64,000 nt of DNA from Balaenoptera acutorostrata (GCF_949987535.1 NC_080066.1:130738335-130802334); one strand, 5' to 3'. Positions 26,010 through 41,595 are shown, counted from the stretch's first letter. The notes: generated by a model not told the origin, from the sequence alone. Numbers and translations are program-made.

Positions 26010-26758
26010 AAGAGCGTATATGCATTTTATGTTTGTAAACTGTTAGAATTGTAATGAAAGGCTAAAGCCCAAGTGAGTTAAAGATCAGAATAAATATTAG
26101 GACAATAAAAGCATTTTTTGGTCATGTTCACAACAAGAATAATAAAGGAGAATTGGTTCTTGGAACAGATGGAGTAATATTACAACAAGAGAAAAAATAC
26201 AGAAGAACTCAACTTCTGTAACATCTGGGCTCACAGAAATAAACTTCTTCAGAGCAGCTCTGTGCTCTCTTACTCTCTCTTGCCTTTCTTAAACATCAGT
26301 TTTCCTCTTAAGCATGTATGTTCTATTTTTCCAGTCTGAATATCATTTTCCTTAATAGTGACAAGTATATTAGGGGTTGAGCTCTAAAATTCCTTCCTAT
26401 GACCATCTAACTATTCTCAGCAATCTCTGATGTGCCAGAATACGTCATACAGTCAAATGCCTCTTTTATTTTTAAGTGTAGAAAAAAGGTTGGTTCTCAA
26501 GTTCTCTATCAAATTATACGACCTTGTCTAGGAAATTACACAGATCCCTAGAAAGCATTTATTTGAATAGTTTATTAAACAGATGGTTTGTGAGCTCTTG
26601 AAATAGTGATCACAGGAAATCAGTTTAGATTTACTAAGACCACACCATGTCACACTAATCTCATTAATCCATTCACATGACTAGTCCCACAAATAAAGTC
26701 ATCTGTATCTTAGCTAAACCTATGACAGTCTCTCATGACAAACTTGGAATCACAGTAG
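26010..26758. other. Intron 4 sequence, nothing recognised
   Basis: No repeat family or exon signature. Confidence 0.35.
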
Positions 26759-26771
26759 AAAAGGATGGGCA

Positions 26772-26976
26772 GGGAACTTCCCTGGTGATCCAGTGGTTAA
26801 GACTCTGCACTCCCAATGCAGGGGGCCCGGGTTCGATCCCTGCTCAGGGAACTAGATCCAGCATGCCACAACTAAGAGCCCGCATGCGGCAACAAAGATC
26901 CCGCGTGCTGCAAGTAAGACCTGGCTCAGCCAAATAAATAAATAAATAAATGTTAAAAAAGAAAAGAAAAGAAAAG
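26772..26976 (+). mobile_element. CHR-type SINE, intermediate form, inserted at the edge of a hAT element
   Basis: Perfect target-site duplication AAAAGGATGGGCA at 26759-26771 and 26977-26989. The B box GGTTCGATCCC matches the Pol III consensus well. The tail is GAAAA-rich after a TAAA run. Confidence 0.95.
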
Positions 26977-27197
26977 AAAAGGATGGGCAAACTACAGCCC
27001 ATAGGCCACAGTGAGCCTACTGCCCTTTATATAAATAAAGTTTTACTAGAATACAGCCCACACTCATTGGTTTATCGCTTCCTTTCTGCTACAAAGGCAA
27101 AGATGAATAGTTCTAAGAAAGACGTGTAGCCTACAAAGCCTAAAATATTCAGCCACCCATCTGGTCCTTTACAGGTAAAGTCTGCTGACCCTTGAAT
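26977..27197. repeat. hAT-type nonautonomous DNA transposon fragment
   Basis: GGATGGGCAAACTACAGCCC at the left and TAAAGTCTGCTGACCCTTG at the right are diverged inverted ends. The interior includes ATAAAGTTTTACTAGAATAC and AGCCTAAAATATTCAGCC, which I know from an old mammalian hAT element whose family I do not name. Confidence 0.65.
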
Positions 27198-27295
27198 TAG
27201 ACAAAGACATAAAACAGTAGCTGATGAAAAGGCCATAGTGAAAAAAAGTGGTAATTTATTAACCTGGAACAATGCCTCGCATAACATATGTGAGA

Positions 27296-27598
27296 GGGGC
27301 TTCCTTGGTGGCGCAGTGGTTGAGAATCTGCCTGCCAGTGCAGGGGACACGGGTTCGAGCCCTGGTCTGGGAAGATCCCACATGCCTTGGAGCAACTAGA
27401 CCCGTGAGCCACAATTACTGAGCCTACGCGTCTGAAGCCTGTGCTCCGCAACAAGAGAGGCCACGATAGTGAGAGGCCTGCGCACCGCGATGAAGAGTGG
27501 CCCCCACTTGCTGCAACTAGAAAAAGCCCTCGCACAGAAACGAAGACCCAACACAGCCATAAATAAATAAATAAATAAACAAAATTTAAAAAAAAAAT
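27296..27598 (+). mobile_element. CHR-type SINE, full length
   Basis: The head is GGGGCTTCCTTGGTGGCGCA with B box GGTTCGAGCCC intact. Tail is AAATAAATAAATAAATAAAC then A's. I could not read a clear target-site duplication. Confidence 0.9.
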
Positions 27599-27599
27599 G

Positions 27600-28300
27600 T
27601 TAAGGATGTACCTCACATATCTTATTTAAAAAAACAAACAAAAAAAATGTAAGAAATCTCATCTCTTAAACTTTTCCAATATTTTTAACAAATAATTCAA
27701 CTAAAACAAACTAAGTTTCTCAGACTGGCATATATTACAAAAAGCTGGTATGATATCTACAATGATGAATGACAAAATTCGATTTTTATAATATCTTGAT
27801 ATGCTAGAGCATAGTCTCAGTAACATTACAAAGTTTTATAGAGAAAAACTTGAGTTCAAACTTAGATGAAAAAAATATCAACAGCACAAGCTGTAAGAAA
27901 TCAAAGATATAAGAGTATCTCATGTGGAAAGTCCCAGGGAGCTGAGACATCTGCAAACTCATTAAGTAAACAGAGTGATATGTGTGCCCAAAAAAGTTAA
28001 TGCTGAAATTATAAAAGAACACCATATAGAATAAAGGAGGTGAGCCTTTCATTGTACTGTATTGGTCAGACCAAATCTAGACTGCTGTCTTTAGTTTTAG
28101 AAATCACAGTGTAAGAGCAATGCAATAATGAGATCTGAAAATCATGTCACAAAAAGATTGGTTTTCAAAGTCTCAAAAGGTAAAAATTTAGTACATGGAA
28201 AAAAGCTTTAAATAACAGAATAACTTATTCTGAAAAACAGTTTGGTCTTATCTAATGTAGTCCAGAAGAGAGACTAGAATTAGTGAATGAAATTTAACAG
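27600..28300. other. Intron 4 sequence, nothing recognised
   Basis: AT-rich, with A runs at 27629-27650. No element assigned. Confidence 0.35.
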
Positions 28301-28309
28301 GAAATTCAG

Positions 28310-28405
28310 ATGCAAACTATTGTATATAGTATGGATAAACAACAAGGTCATACTGTAGAGCACAGGGAACTATTGATATATTCAATATCCTGTGATAAAC
28401 CTGTG
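28310..28405 (+). mobile_element. Short L1 3' UTR fragment
   Basis: GTCATACTGTAGAGCACAGG and ATTCAATATCCTGTGATAAA are characteristic of L1 3' UTRs of this lineage. Confidence 0.6.
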
Positions 28406-28539
28406 TGGATTTGGTCTCATAATTCTGAGACTGTGTAATTGTTTAGAATTTACCTACTTTCACCTTTAAAAAGAGTCATGGAAAAGGTAACTGACTCAGA
28501 TATGGAATAAAGTCTCTCCTTCCCACAGTCCCTCAATAA

Positions 28540-30160
28540 TCCTGTTTGATTAATCCAAGGCCACTGTTTGAGGGCAGGGGGAGGGGAGGAATAGGGCAAA
28601 TAAGGTAGGAATCCCTACACGAGGGTGTGAGGAAAAGCTGAGGGGGCCCATCTCAGCGTGCTAGCTCCTGAGAGGAGTAGGGAGGGTGTTTACTGGGGGG
28701 GGCGGGGGCTCACAACCTGGCACAAGATGTTAGAGATCATTCAGAGTAAAGAGACTATCCATATGATAGGGCAGCTTGATTCAGGGTGCTGGAGCCCTAG
28801 TGGATAAGGAGGGTATTTGCATGGGAAGGTGGTCCAGCAGCAGCAGTGGTGCAACATGGGATTGTTAGAACTTGAGTGGAGTAAGGAGAATGTATACAAA
28901 GAAGAAGGGTTTCTATGCCAAAATAGGGTGCCTACACCAGCGGGGGGAGAGAGGCCTGCTGGGAGACTGGTCACATACAGAAGGATTGATCAAATAAATA
29001 AATATATTAAGAAAAACAGGAGCCAGGTTTCTCACTATCAGATAAGGGAGTTACAAGTGTAAAAAGGGGAGGTTAAAATGAATCCTGTGGTATTGAACGT
29101 GGATTGAAGAGATCTGTGAACTTATATAAAGATAGATGAGAAATAAATATAGATGTGTATGTATATATGTATACACACACAAACACACACACACACTCCC
29201 TAATTCTGGCCTCTAAGAGACCAGAGCAGTGACACTCCAATTTCAATTAGCTCATCTAGCACCAAGATCTTGGTTTCTAAATACCATTCTCCACTAAAAG
29301 GAACCAGGATTTTTTAGAAAACAACTAATTCCAGGCTTGAGCAGCAGGTAAAGAACAAGTTGAACCTGGAGCATCTTGTGTCAAAATAAAGTGTTCAAAG
29401 AATGACAGGGACAGAGAAGCCAAATTGAAGGAGTTCCCATTGGCCAAATGTGAGACAATTTGAATATTAAATAATGAAGTAACAGGTTGTGTTCCACTGA
29501 ATAAGAATCAATGAGTCCATATTAAAATAAACAAAATAAATAAATTTAAAGTGTGATGAGGAACACGATATTTACATAGCCTTAAAATATTCCACAAAAT
29601 ATTTATTAATTACAAAAGGGAAAGGAGTCCTTTAAAGTAGAGAAGCCTAGAGGACGGACCCTTAATCAAGTGATCAAAGTGACCATCACTAGTAATGGGA
29701 CACAGTGAAATTGTATGTCGTGTAAGAAAATGCAATGAGAAGAACTCCTATGATATTCCTGCCACAGATCCATAACCTAAATCTTATCAAGAGAAAACAT
29801 CAGAAAAAACTAAAGGAAGGGGCATTTTAAACATTAACAGGTATAATCCTTAAAAACGTCAAGGTCATAAAAGTTAAGAGAAGAATGAAGAACTGTTCCA
29901 GAATGAACAAGGAGAAAAAAGATACATGACTACTAGACACAACACATGATTCTGAACTGGATCATTTTGCTCTAAAGGACATCACCGGGACAAGTGGCAA
30001 AACTTGAACGGGGTCTAAGGATTACATAATATAACGTATCCACATTCATTTCCTGGATTTTCATTATCATACCGCAGTTATACAGGAAAATGTTTTTGTT
30101 TGTAGGACACACTAAACTATGTTGGCAACCTACTCTCAACGGGTTTAGGGCACAGGGGAG
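28540..30160 (+). mobile_element. Old L1 3' UTR region (L1M-like)
   Basis: The landmarks CAGGTTTCTCACTATCAGAT, AATCCTGTGGTATTG, GAACTGGATCATTTTGCTC and TAAAGGACATCACCGGGAC belong to the long 3' UTR of old mammalian L1s. A (CA)n-rich patch at 29160-29196 lies inside. The start is uncertain. Confidence 0.6.
29160..29196. repeat. (CA)n-type microsatellite
   Basis: TATATGTATACACACACAAA-type run followed by ACACACACACACAC within old L1 3' UTR sequence. Confidence 0.8.
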
Positions 30161-30326
30161 TATTTTTATTGTACATACAACTTTTCTAAAAGTCTGAGCT
30201 AGAAACAAAGTTAAAAAAAACATGTAATCATTTTTTTCATTTTTTCAGAAGTCAAAATAGAAATAAGAAGGAATTTCTACTATAAAATTTAAGTGAAAAA
30301 TCATTTTTGAGACTACGGCATAGTTC

Positions 30327-30506
30327 AATCACTCTCAATCATAACTGCACATCAGAATCACCTGTGATAGTTTCAAAAATTTTGAAAATACTGAGGCTTA
30401 GAGGCCCATCCCAGGCCAAGTAAATCAGCTCTGGGGGTGAATGCAGGCATCAGTATTCTCTACAAGCTTTCTGGTAATTCTGACGTGCAAAGTGGAGAAC
30501 CACTGG
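30327..30506. repeat. MER5A-like hAT element
   Basis: About 180 bp with GCACATCAGAATCACCTGTG on one side and AAGTGGAGAACCACTGG on the other, plus CAGCTCTGGGGGTGAATGCA in the middle. This matches my memory of MER5A. Confidence 0.75.
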
Positions 30507-30529
30507 CATGTGCCAGGTCCTGGGGTAAT

Positions 30530-30795
30530 TCACCCTTAGAGGTCTAGTTCAGGTACCTTCTCTATGAAATGTCCCTGGTCCCCCCTTTGCCAGAGTTAAT
30601 CACTTTCTCCACCACCTTTGATTTATTTGTATAATAGTTTTAATTACATTGTGCTGCAATTATTTGGTTATAATACTTTTATTTCCCACTAAAATAAACT
30701 CCTTCTTACACAGGGATTGCTGATTTGTTCACTGTTGTATTTTCAATGCTCAGGACAGTGACTGACACATAAGAGGTACTCAAAAATGTTGATTT
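30530..30795 (+). repeat. L2 LINE 3' fragment
   Basis: Landmarks GATTGCTGATTTGTTCACTG, CAATGCTCAGGACAGTGACT and GACACATAAGAGGTACTCAA end an L2 3' UTR. Confidence 0.65.
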
Positions 30796-33624
<2,829 letters not shown>

Positions 33625-34890
33625 TATTCTATACTAGTCCTTTATTGAGGTAATATTTATATGCAGTAAAATGCACAGATCTTAAGTGTACCATTGAATG
33701 AGTTTTGAAAAATGCTTACACCTGTGTAACCATCGCCCTAATCAAGATTACAGAAGATTTCTATCATCTTAATCTCACCCTTCATAGGCAGCCAGCAGCC
33801 ACAATCCTGATTTCTATCACCATTACTTTTAGCTATTTCTGATTTTCATATAACTGGAATCATATAATACATACTCTCTGGGGTATGTCTCATTTTGCTC
33901 TATTTGATATCTGTGGATGGTAGCTATGTTATTGCATATATCAGTAGTTCATTCTTTCATTTTACAACACTACTAAGTAGTATTCCATTTTATGAATCTA
34001 TCACAATTTGTTTTCCCATTCTCTTGTAGATGGAAATTTTAGTTGTTTCTAATTTTTGCCTATTATGAATAAAACTGCTTGGATATTCATGTGAAAGTCT
34101 CTTTGTGAAGATATATTTCCATTTCTCTAGGGTTAAATACCCAGGGGTAAAATTGCTGGGTCATAGGCTAGATATATATTTAACTATAAGAAACTGCAAA
34201 ACAATTTTTCAAAGTACTTATGCCATTTTATACTCCCACTAGCAATGTATAAGAGTTCTAGTTGCTCTACATCTCATCAATATTCCATGTTATCAGTCTT
34301 TAATTTTATCCCTTTTAGTGGGTGTGAAATAGTATCTCATCGTAGTTTTAATCTCTATTTCCCTGATGAATTATGAGTTTGAGTACCTTTTCATATGCTT
34401 ATTGGCCATAAGTATATCTTCTTTTATGAAGTGTCTGTTCAAGATTTTTGCCCACTTGGGTGAGCAGGGTATCTTTTTATTACTGACTTGTAGGAGTTTT
34501 TGTTTGTTTGTTTGTTTTAACATATTCTGGATACAAGCCCTTTGTAAGGAATACATATTGAAACATTTTCTCCTAGTCTGTGACTTATACCTTTTTTATT
34601 TTCACATCAATTTTATTTTTTGATATTTACAGTGTTTTGAGTCCTCTGTAAAAAAACATTTGTTTAACACTAGCTTATATTCTCCTGCATTTTCTTCTAG
34701 AAACTTTACAGTTTCAGCATTTATGTTTAAGACTATAATACATCTTGAACTAATTTTTGTGTGAGATAGTTTTCAAGGGTTTTTCCCACCATAAATTTAT
34801 CCAGTTGTTTTAGCACTTTTTTTGCTGAAAAACTTTCCTTTCCTCATCGAATTGCCTTGACATCTTTGACAAGAATGAACTAACCATATA
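33625..34890 (-). mobile_element. L1 3' fragment, minus orientation
   Basis: In reverse complement, an L1 3' UTR (the plus strand shows CTTTATTGAGGTAATATTTA at the left) precedes ORF2 C-terminal sequence. On the plus strand this shows as TTGCTGGGTCATAGGCTAGA, CCCTGATGAATTATGAGTTT and CATATTCTGGATACAAGCCC. Not coding. Confidence 0.8.
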
Positions 34891-34934
34891 TCCCCCATTA
34901 TGATTTCAATGGTTTTAGCTTCCATAATAATTTA

Positions 34935-35165
<231 letters not shown>

Positions 35166-35273
35166 TTAAGTAGAGGCAAAATGATATTAAACAAAAGTCA
35201 GAGAATCTTATATATAATTTATAGTATTTTACCAGAATGGTCACTCAAATACAGATATAAAACACAAAAAATG

Positions 35274-35607
35274 GGGGCTTCCCTGGTGGCGCAGTGGTTG
35301 GGAGTCCGCCTGCCAATGCAGGGGACACGGGGTCGAGCCCTGGTCTGGGAGGATCCCACATGCCGCGGAGCGACTGGGCCCGTGAGCCACGACTGCTGAG
35401 CCTGCGCGTCTGGAGCCTGTGCTCCGCAACAAGAGGGGCCGCGATAGTGAGAGGCCCGCGCACCGCGGTGAAGGGTGGCCCCCACTTGCCGCGGCAGGAG
35501 AGGGCCCTCGCACAGAAGCAAAGACCCAACACAGCCAAAAATAAATAAATAAATCAATAAATAAAAAAGCAAGCCACTAGTGTGTATTTGGACCAATTAA
35601 AAAAAAA
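35274..35607 (+). mobile_element. CHR-type SINE, near-consensus, carrying a 3' transduced segment
   Basis: A 13-bp target-site duplication, AACACAAAAAATG, occurs at 35261-35273 and 35608-35620. The SINE body (to about 35567) has A box TGGCGCAGTGG and is rich in CpG, so it is young. After its A-rich tail lies 30 bp of unique sequence (35569-35598) and then a second A run, all inside the duplication. That is the mark of a read-through transcript. Confidence 0.93.
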
Positions 35608-35651
35608 AACACAAAAAATGAAGAAAAACTGTATTTGTTGGTCTCTGTAAA

Positions 35652-35804
35652 CTCTTAACTCAGAGTAGTGGTTCTTAATCTTTTCTAGACTCTGAAAATC
35701 AGCTGAAAGCCACTGGCCCCTCTCATCCTTACCACCAAAAAAGCATATGCACATAAAATATTCTATACAATTTCAAAGGAAGCATGGATACCCTGAAGTT
35801 AATT
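35652..35804. repeat. hAT-type element fragment, left part
   Basis: AGTGGTTCTTAATCTTTTCT, GCATATGCACATAAAATATT and CAATTTCAAAGGAAGCATGG resemble an old hAT element. Its right end appears to resume at 39733-39775 (GAAGTCTATGAATACTAGG, then AACCCTAG), after the insertion that starts at 35818. Confidence 0.45.
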
Positions 35805-35817
35805 AATAAACCTACTA

Positions 35818-38800
35818 TGTACCAAGATCCCAATCAGGGAAGACATCAATCACTCTCACAAAAGTCCTGAGGCTGCTAAACTTCTGTGATAAGAGGAGAG
35901 GCAGCCATCTGTGATTACTTACGTGATAACCTTGTACAAGGTTTGGGTTTTGCCCTTCCTGTGACAATTATAATCCTTATGTCTTCTCTCCCCTTTGAGT
36001 AGAGCTACTGCAGTGCCTCAGTGGCTTGCCTACAGGCTTCAGTGGATTACATGCGACAGTGAAGCCCAGGTGCTGGGGGTGGGGTGGAGGAAGCTGTCAG
36101 CTACGTGTAGGCCGGTGGTGGAGCTGAAGGCACAATCTGCCCTGCCCCTGCTTCCCCACGGAGGTCGGGCAGAGGTGCCCCGCTCCAAGTTGCATTTTCC
36201 CTTCCCCAGAAACAATGCCATTCTTGCTCCCATTCCTCCACATCCCCCTCTGGCTCAGGTGAAAGCCAGGCCACTCTGTTTACAGATAAAAAGTTCAGGT
36301 GCTTTTGGCCACTGGTCTTGGATCTGCCTTCTCTTTCCAGTGGTGAGATCCCACTCCAGAGGCGTTTTCTGAGAAAGGTGGTTGGGGCTGGTGGCTATCA
36401 CTGAAAAGTGACGCCAGTGCTGTACCGCCTAAGTGAGTCAGATGCTGCTCTGCAGGCTGGGCATGGTATCAACCAACCCCACTCCCCCAGGTAGGCAAGG
36501 CGCAGGACCCTCTTCACTTGGCCTGCCGACTCCATTACAAAACCATTTTCCTACAGTTCAAAAGCAAGCCACCCCCACCCCTTGCCCTTGTCCAAAGGGC
36601 AGAGCATTTTAGTAAGATCTACTTTGTACATCTCTAGCAATAGTTAAGTCCCTGACATTGGGGCTAAATTCTTATTGTGAGACATACATATCCATCCGGC
36701 CTTCCCCAACTGTTCCTCCCAAATCTACTTTTGCTTTGGATCTGGGCCGGGTACCAAACAGAAGACTCTTTTTTGATCATCAGCTACTGCTTGAAGCCTG
36801 TTTTCTACAAGGACTCCAAAGGCTGAAGTCTCCCAGGGCACAACATGAGGACAAATTTCTCATCAGATAAAAGTGGGCTCAAGGAGTTTTCCTTTGTTAG
36901 TGTCTTCCTCAGACCCTGTTTTCCCACTGTATTCCTCTGACCCCCTTTTCAGTTAACAGGTGAAGTTCTCCCAGCCCATAGAGGCAGTAACATCATCTTT
37001 TGCGTCTCCTCTCCTTTGGCCATCTTGGGAAGCAAAATATTATTTTTTAGCCCAGGCTTCACAGCCTCTCTTCGTGGGCAGCCCCCATCTGGACTCCAGA
37101 CCCTGGCCTAGGTGAAGTCAGAGGCTTTCTGACAGATTTTTGAATGGATATTACAGGGATGGAGGGGCTCCCCAACCTGCTGTAGGGAATAGCCTGAGAA
37201 GACATGTGTTTGGAATCTTAATATTTTGGCACATGGCTATGTCCATTTTAAGATCTCTGGTGGGTTTGAGATATTTAGGTGTGGATTAAAGGGACAAGGA
37301 GTCTTTTTCTTAGCTAAAGTGTTCAAATACTGTTTTGAACAGTGACAGCTATTCTTTATTGCCAGCCCTTCTGGGCATCTCACCGCCACACCACCTTCTC
37401 TAGTGTTAACAGGATCTCTGGTCTTAGAAGCCTGCCTTCAGTTCCGAGCTACCCCAAGTAACTGACTGGCCTTGGTATTGGCTGCAACCTTGTTAGAACC
37501 ACACAGGTTCCACCCTCACCTGGCCGGCCTCGTTACTTGGGCCAGTGGGTGCAAGTGACCCTTCCAAGGAACAGGTGTTGATGACTTCAGCATTCAGGGA
37601 CCCTTTGTGTTCCCCCTTACCTAGAACCCTTAGACTACTCCTTCTATTCTCTTCTCCCTGGAAGCCTCTTTCCAAGAGCCCTATTTTTTAGAGCTGAACT
37701 GCACAGATTATAGCTGCTCTCATATTTAGTCAAGGAAGAGAGAAAGAAGGCTCTCAGGCACTAACTTTCAACTTCTCTCAAGCCAAACCAGTTTAAAATG
37801 GAAACTCTAGCAGAATGAACTGGATTTCCATTTTCTCATGTCTACCTGTCTTCCCCCTATACTCTAAAGTTACCTGTTTCTAGCAAAATAGAAGGGAAGG
37901 AGAGGCACGCCTAGCAATACTTCCCCTCTCCTCCCCCATGCCCTTCTTTGAAGGCCTCAGCTCAGCCGTTCAGGCCACATCTCTCCTCCCCAAGCTCTTC
38001 TCGCTCAGCTTGGTATCCAGCATCCTGAATATTCCTCAGCAGATTCATCTTGTGGGCTCAGATTCCAGATTCTCAGTTGAAGGCAAGGAGCCAGATTCTC
38101 CAGCTCCCTGCAGGCACCGCAGGAACACTTAGGGAGAGGAGGCTGGCTGGGGGCCTAGGAATGTATGTGCCTGTCTGCCTCCCTGGCAGGCTGGGGAAGG
38201 GTGCAAGGCTCAGCGCACTGAACCACAGGAAAGGCTCACAACCAGTAGCAGTATCTTCCAGGTAGGACTATCCTGGAAATTAGTGCGTGTGAGACTGAGA
38301 AATTGCTCAGAGTAGGTTTTTTCCACAGCTGCTGTAGGATTGCACATTTTAGACCAATCTTGTCCAGTACTTTTCCTGTCTTAACTTTTGTATTTTTTTG
38401 TTAAGCCAACAAGCCAAGAATTTGGCCCTACGGGGATCCATGTGGTAGGCAATAGCTGCTCTTTGGCCAAGGCCTTCATAAAGGATTCGGTCATCCCACT
38501 GTCTGCTCCCTAGCCCCACACCCAGGTGAAGACCACGGGGAGGGAAGAATTTTGAGGTCAGTACAAACCAAGTAAGTCTGTAAATTAAAGCTGTTAGTTT
38601 TCCTCTGGGAGGGCATTTTGCATCAGGCCTGGGCTATGTGCAGAATCAAACCTGGCTGTGAGTTAGGATAGGCACCATTTGGGCTTCCCTGGTGGCGCAG
38701 TGGTTAGGAATCCGCCTGCCAATGCAGGGGACACAGGTTCGAGCTCTGGTCAGGGAAGACCCCACATGCTGTGGATCAACTAAGCCTGTGCGCCACAACT

Positions 38801-39719
38801 ACTGAGCCTGCGCTCTAGAGCCCATGAGCCACAACTACTGAGCCCATGTGCCACAACTACTGAAACCCACGTGCCTAGAGCCCGTGTTCCACAACAAGAG
38901 AAGCCCCTGCAATGAGAAGTCCGCACACTTGCAATGAAGAGTAGCCCCCACTCGCTGCAACTAGAGAAAAGCCGCGCACAGCAACGAAGAACCAAAGCAG
39001 CCAAAAATAAATTTAAAAAAAAAAAAGAATAGGCACCATTAAATTTGGGGCCCAGAACACTGGGAGAAAGGTTTGTGCAGTATGTCATAAAGGTCTTCAG
39101 TGCGTCTGGGCCCACCTTACTACTTCTGGGCCAGCCTGACTGCCGATGTCCACATTAGCACACACTTGAACCCCTCTGCTAAACTCTAACCCTGCTCCCT
39201 TATGTAGGTCAGATGTTTGGCCTCTGGGTTTGGGAAGAGAAAACTGCCATGCCGAGAACTCTCAGGCCCTGGAGTTGGGTATTGGCTCTTTTAGCCAGCT
39301 TTTGTGGGAACTGTCTTCGATTGAACCACTAAAGAAGCAAAGGGGGTATGTATGAGGTTCCAGCTACCCAAGACAGACCAGATGTCCCTCAAAAACAGCT
39401 TGGGTTCCCAGCTACAGACTCTACGAAAGTGAATCAAACCTTTTACCTCACTTTTTTTCTTTCCAAATTTATTTGCTTTTAAGAACTATAAACTTCTGGC
39501 TATTGTTTTTCTTGTTCTTGGGGCCCCTGGGTAGACAGACACAGCTTGATGATTTCAGAGCAGATACAGGCCAAGAAACCAAGGCACTGAGTGCTGAGTC
39601 CAGACAAATGATACTTATATACACATCCAAATTTGAAGAGAAAATGTGTTTCTTTAGGTTTCAAACACTGTAATAGATATAAAACAAAAATAAAAACCTG
39701 CTGCAAAGTTAATAAATAA
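35818..39719 (+). pseudogene. Probable processed retrocopy, unidentified source gene, 3' UTR-like
   Basis: A 13-bp duplication AATAAACCTACTA lies at 35805-35817 and 39720-39732. Near the right end an AATAAA signal at 39689-39694 is followed after 16 bp by an A-rich tail (39711-39719). The body is clearly less AT-rich than the flanking introns and contains no L1 or LTR. I find no long conserved frame and could not name the parent gene. The likely origin is a 5'-truncated mRNA, mostly 3' UTR, copied by L1. A later SINE (38680-39028) sits inside. The short frames at 35995-36372 and 36658-36870 are not conserved domains I recognise. Confidence 0.7.
38680..39028 (+). mobile_element. CHR-type SINE, full length, inside the retrocopy
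   Basis: Perfect 12-bp target-site duplication ATAGGCACCATT at 38668-38679 and 39029-39040. The A box is intact, the B box reads GGTTCGAGCTC, and the body has an extra CCACAACTACTGAG unit. Confidence 0.95.
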
Positions 39720-39914
39720 AATAAACCTACTAGAAGTCTATGAATACTAGGTCATGAACCCTAGCAACAGAGGTATCCCTGAATAACCATACTACTTTAT
39801 ACGTTACAGAGGTGCTCTGTGAAGTAGGCGCTAGTCAGATTTCTTTTACAATGGTATATGCTGCTTTCTGTCGCCACACAGCTGTGCTGAGCCTCTTTTG
39901 TTGTTAAATTTCTT

Positions 39915-40034
39915 TCTTTTTTTTTTGGCCGCACCGCATAGCATGCGGGATCTTAGGACCCCACCAGGGAGCAAACCTGCACCCCCTGCAGTGGAAGCAC
40001 GGAGTCTTAACCACTGGACTGCCAGGGAAGTCCC
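39915..40034 (-). mobile_element. Short CHR-type SINE, minus orientation
   Basis: Flanked by a perfect 16-bp duplication TGTTGTTAAATTTCTT at 39899-39914 and 40035-40050. It has the short body (TTGGCCGCACCGCATAGCAT at the left, CTGCCAGGGAAGTCCC at the right) with a T-rich tail complement. Confidence 0.95.
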
Positions 40035-40050
40035 TGTTGTTAAATTTCTT

Positions 40051-40339
40051 AAAATTAGAATCTAGTAATCTGTCCTAAAAAATAATCCAGTCAAACTGAA
40101 TATGAGGAAAAAGAAGGTAAAAAATAGTGCCTAGCGTTATAGTAGGTGTCATGTAAATATCTGTTGAAAGAATGATTAATAGAAAAGTATTGTTCTAATG
40201 CACGGTATTAGAAGGATATCAATGCCACTGACATAAAAAGTAAGAAAAAATTTTGAATAGTCTCATAGTTATTTTGGAAAACTGATGCGGTAGTTAAAAA
40301 TCTTCCCACAAAGAAAACAGCATTAAGGTGACCACTTCA
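40051..40339. other. Intron 1 sequence, nothing recognised
   Basis: AT-rich; no element assigned. Confidence 0.3.
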
Positions 40340-41595
40340 TCTAAATTCTCAAAATTAAGCATAAAATTGTTCATTATAGCCTCTTGCATTTTTAAGTTCA
40401 TAGAAACTTCAGTGAAGTCTTTTCTTTCATTAATATCAGTTATTTGTGTGTCCATTCTTTTCTTGATCAGTCTCTCAAGGGTTTATCAATTTTATTAATC
40501 TTTTCAAGAACCAACTTTTGGCTTTGTTGATGCTCTCCATTTTATGTTTGTTTTATATTTCATTTATATGTTTCATCTTCATTTTTTCTTCCGCTATTTA
40601 TTCTTTTTTTCTAACTTCTTGGGATGGATACTTATTTTCAACCTTTCTTCTTTTGCAATATGTATATTTTGTCTAAGAACTACTTTTGTAAAAAACCCAC
40701 AGATTTTTATATGGACTACTTTTGCAGTCATCCGTTTCAAACTAACTTCTAATTTCCATTATGGTTTCTTCTTTAACTTTAGAATTTAGAAGTATACTTC
40801 TTAATTTCTAAACACACAGGGGTTTTTTTTTCACGTTATCTTTTTTATCGATTTCTAGAATAATCACATTGTGGTCAGAAAACATACTTTCTATGATTTC
40901 AATTTTTTTGAAATATGTTAAGACTTGCTTTTATAGCTCATTGCATGGCCTAGATGGCTTCACTGACAAACTCATCAAACATTCAAGGAAGAAATGCAAC
41001 AATCTTAAGCAAGCTTTCTCGAAAATAAGTAAAAAAGTAGACTTCTCAAGTTATTTTGAGGCTAGCCTTGATATAAAAACTCAAAAAGATGAAAAGTACA
41101 GCTCGTTTTCACTCATGAACCTAGAAACAAAAGCTTAAATAAACTATTAGCTAACTTAATTCTGTAATATATTTTAAAAAATTATACAACATGACCAAGC
41201 TGGATTTATCCTAGGAATGTTAAGTTGGCTTAATGTTGGAAAATCATGCAAAGTAATTCACCATGTTAACAGATTAAGAGAGAAAAACAATATGATCTTA
41301 AACAGATGTAGAAAAAGCATATAAAATTTTGAATATTCAAACATAATCAAATCTCTGAATGAACTTCCTGAATTTGGTTAAAGGTATCTACAAAAAAGCT
41401 ACAAGAAACATCATAGTTAATGGTAAAACACTGAAAGCTTTCCTTTTGAGATTAGGAAAAAGGCAAAGATACTAGCTATTATGATTTCTATTCCACATTG
41501 TACTGGAGGTCCTGGCCAGTGAAGTACAGCAAGAAAAATGAAAGTATTAGAATTAGAAAAGAAGAAACAAATTTGCAGATGATTTGATTGCCCAC

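Noticed and set aside
28817..29062. An 81-residue frame in intron 4
   Set aside because: Falls within L1-type 3' UTR sequence; no domain or splice signals.
35995..36372. A 125-residue frame in the 35818-39719 insert
   Set aside because: No family resemblance, no conserved motif and no continuation; it is most likely chance coding in a 3' UTR-like sequence.
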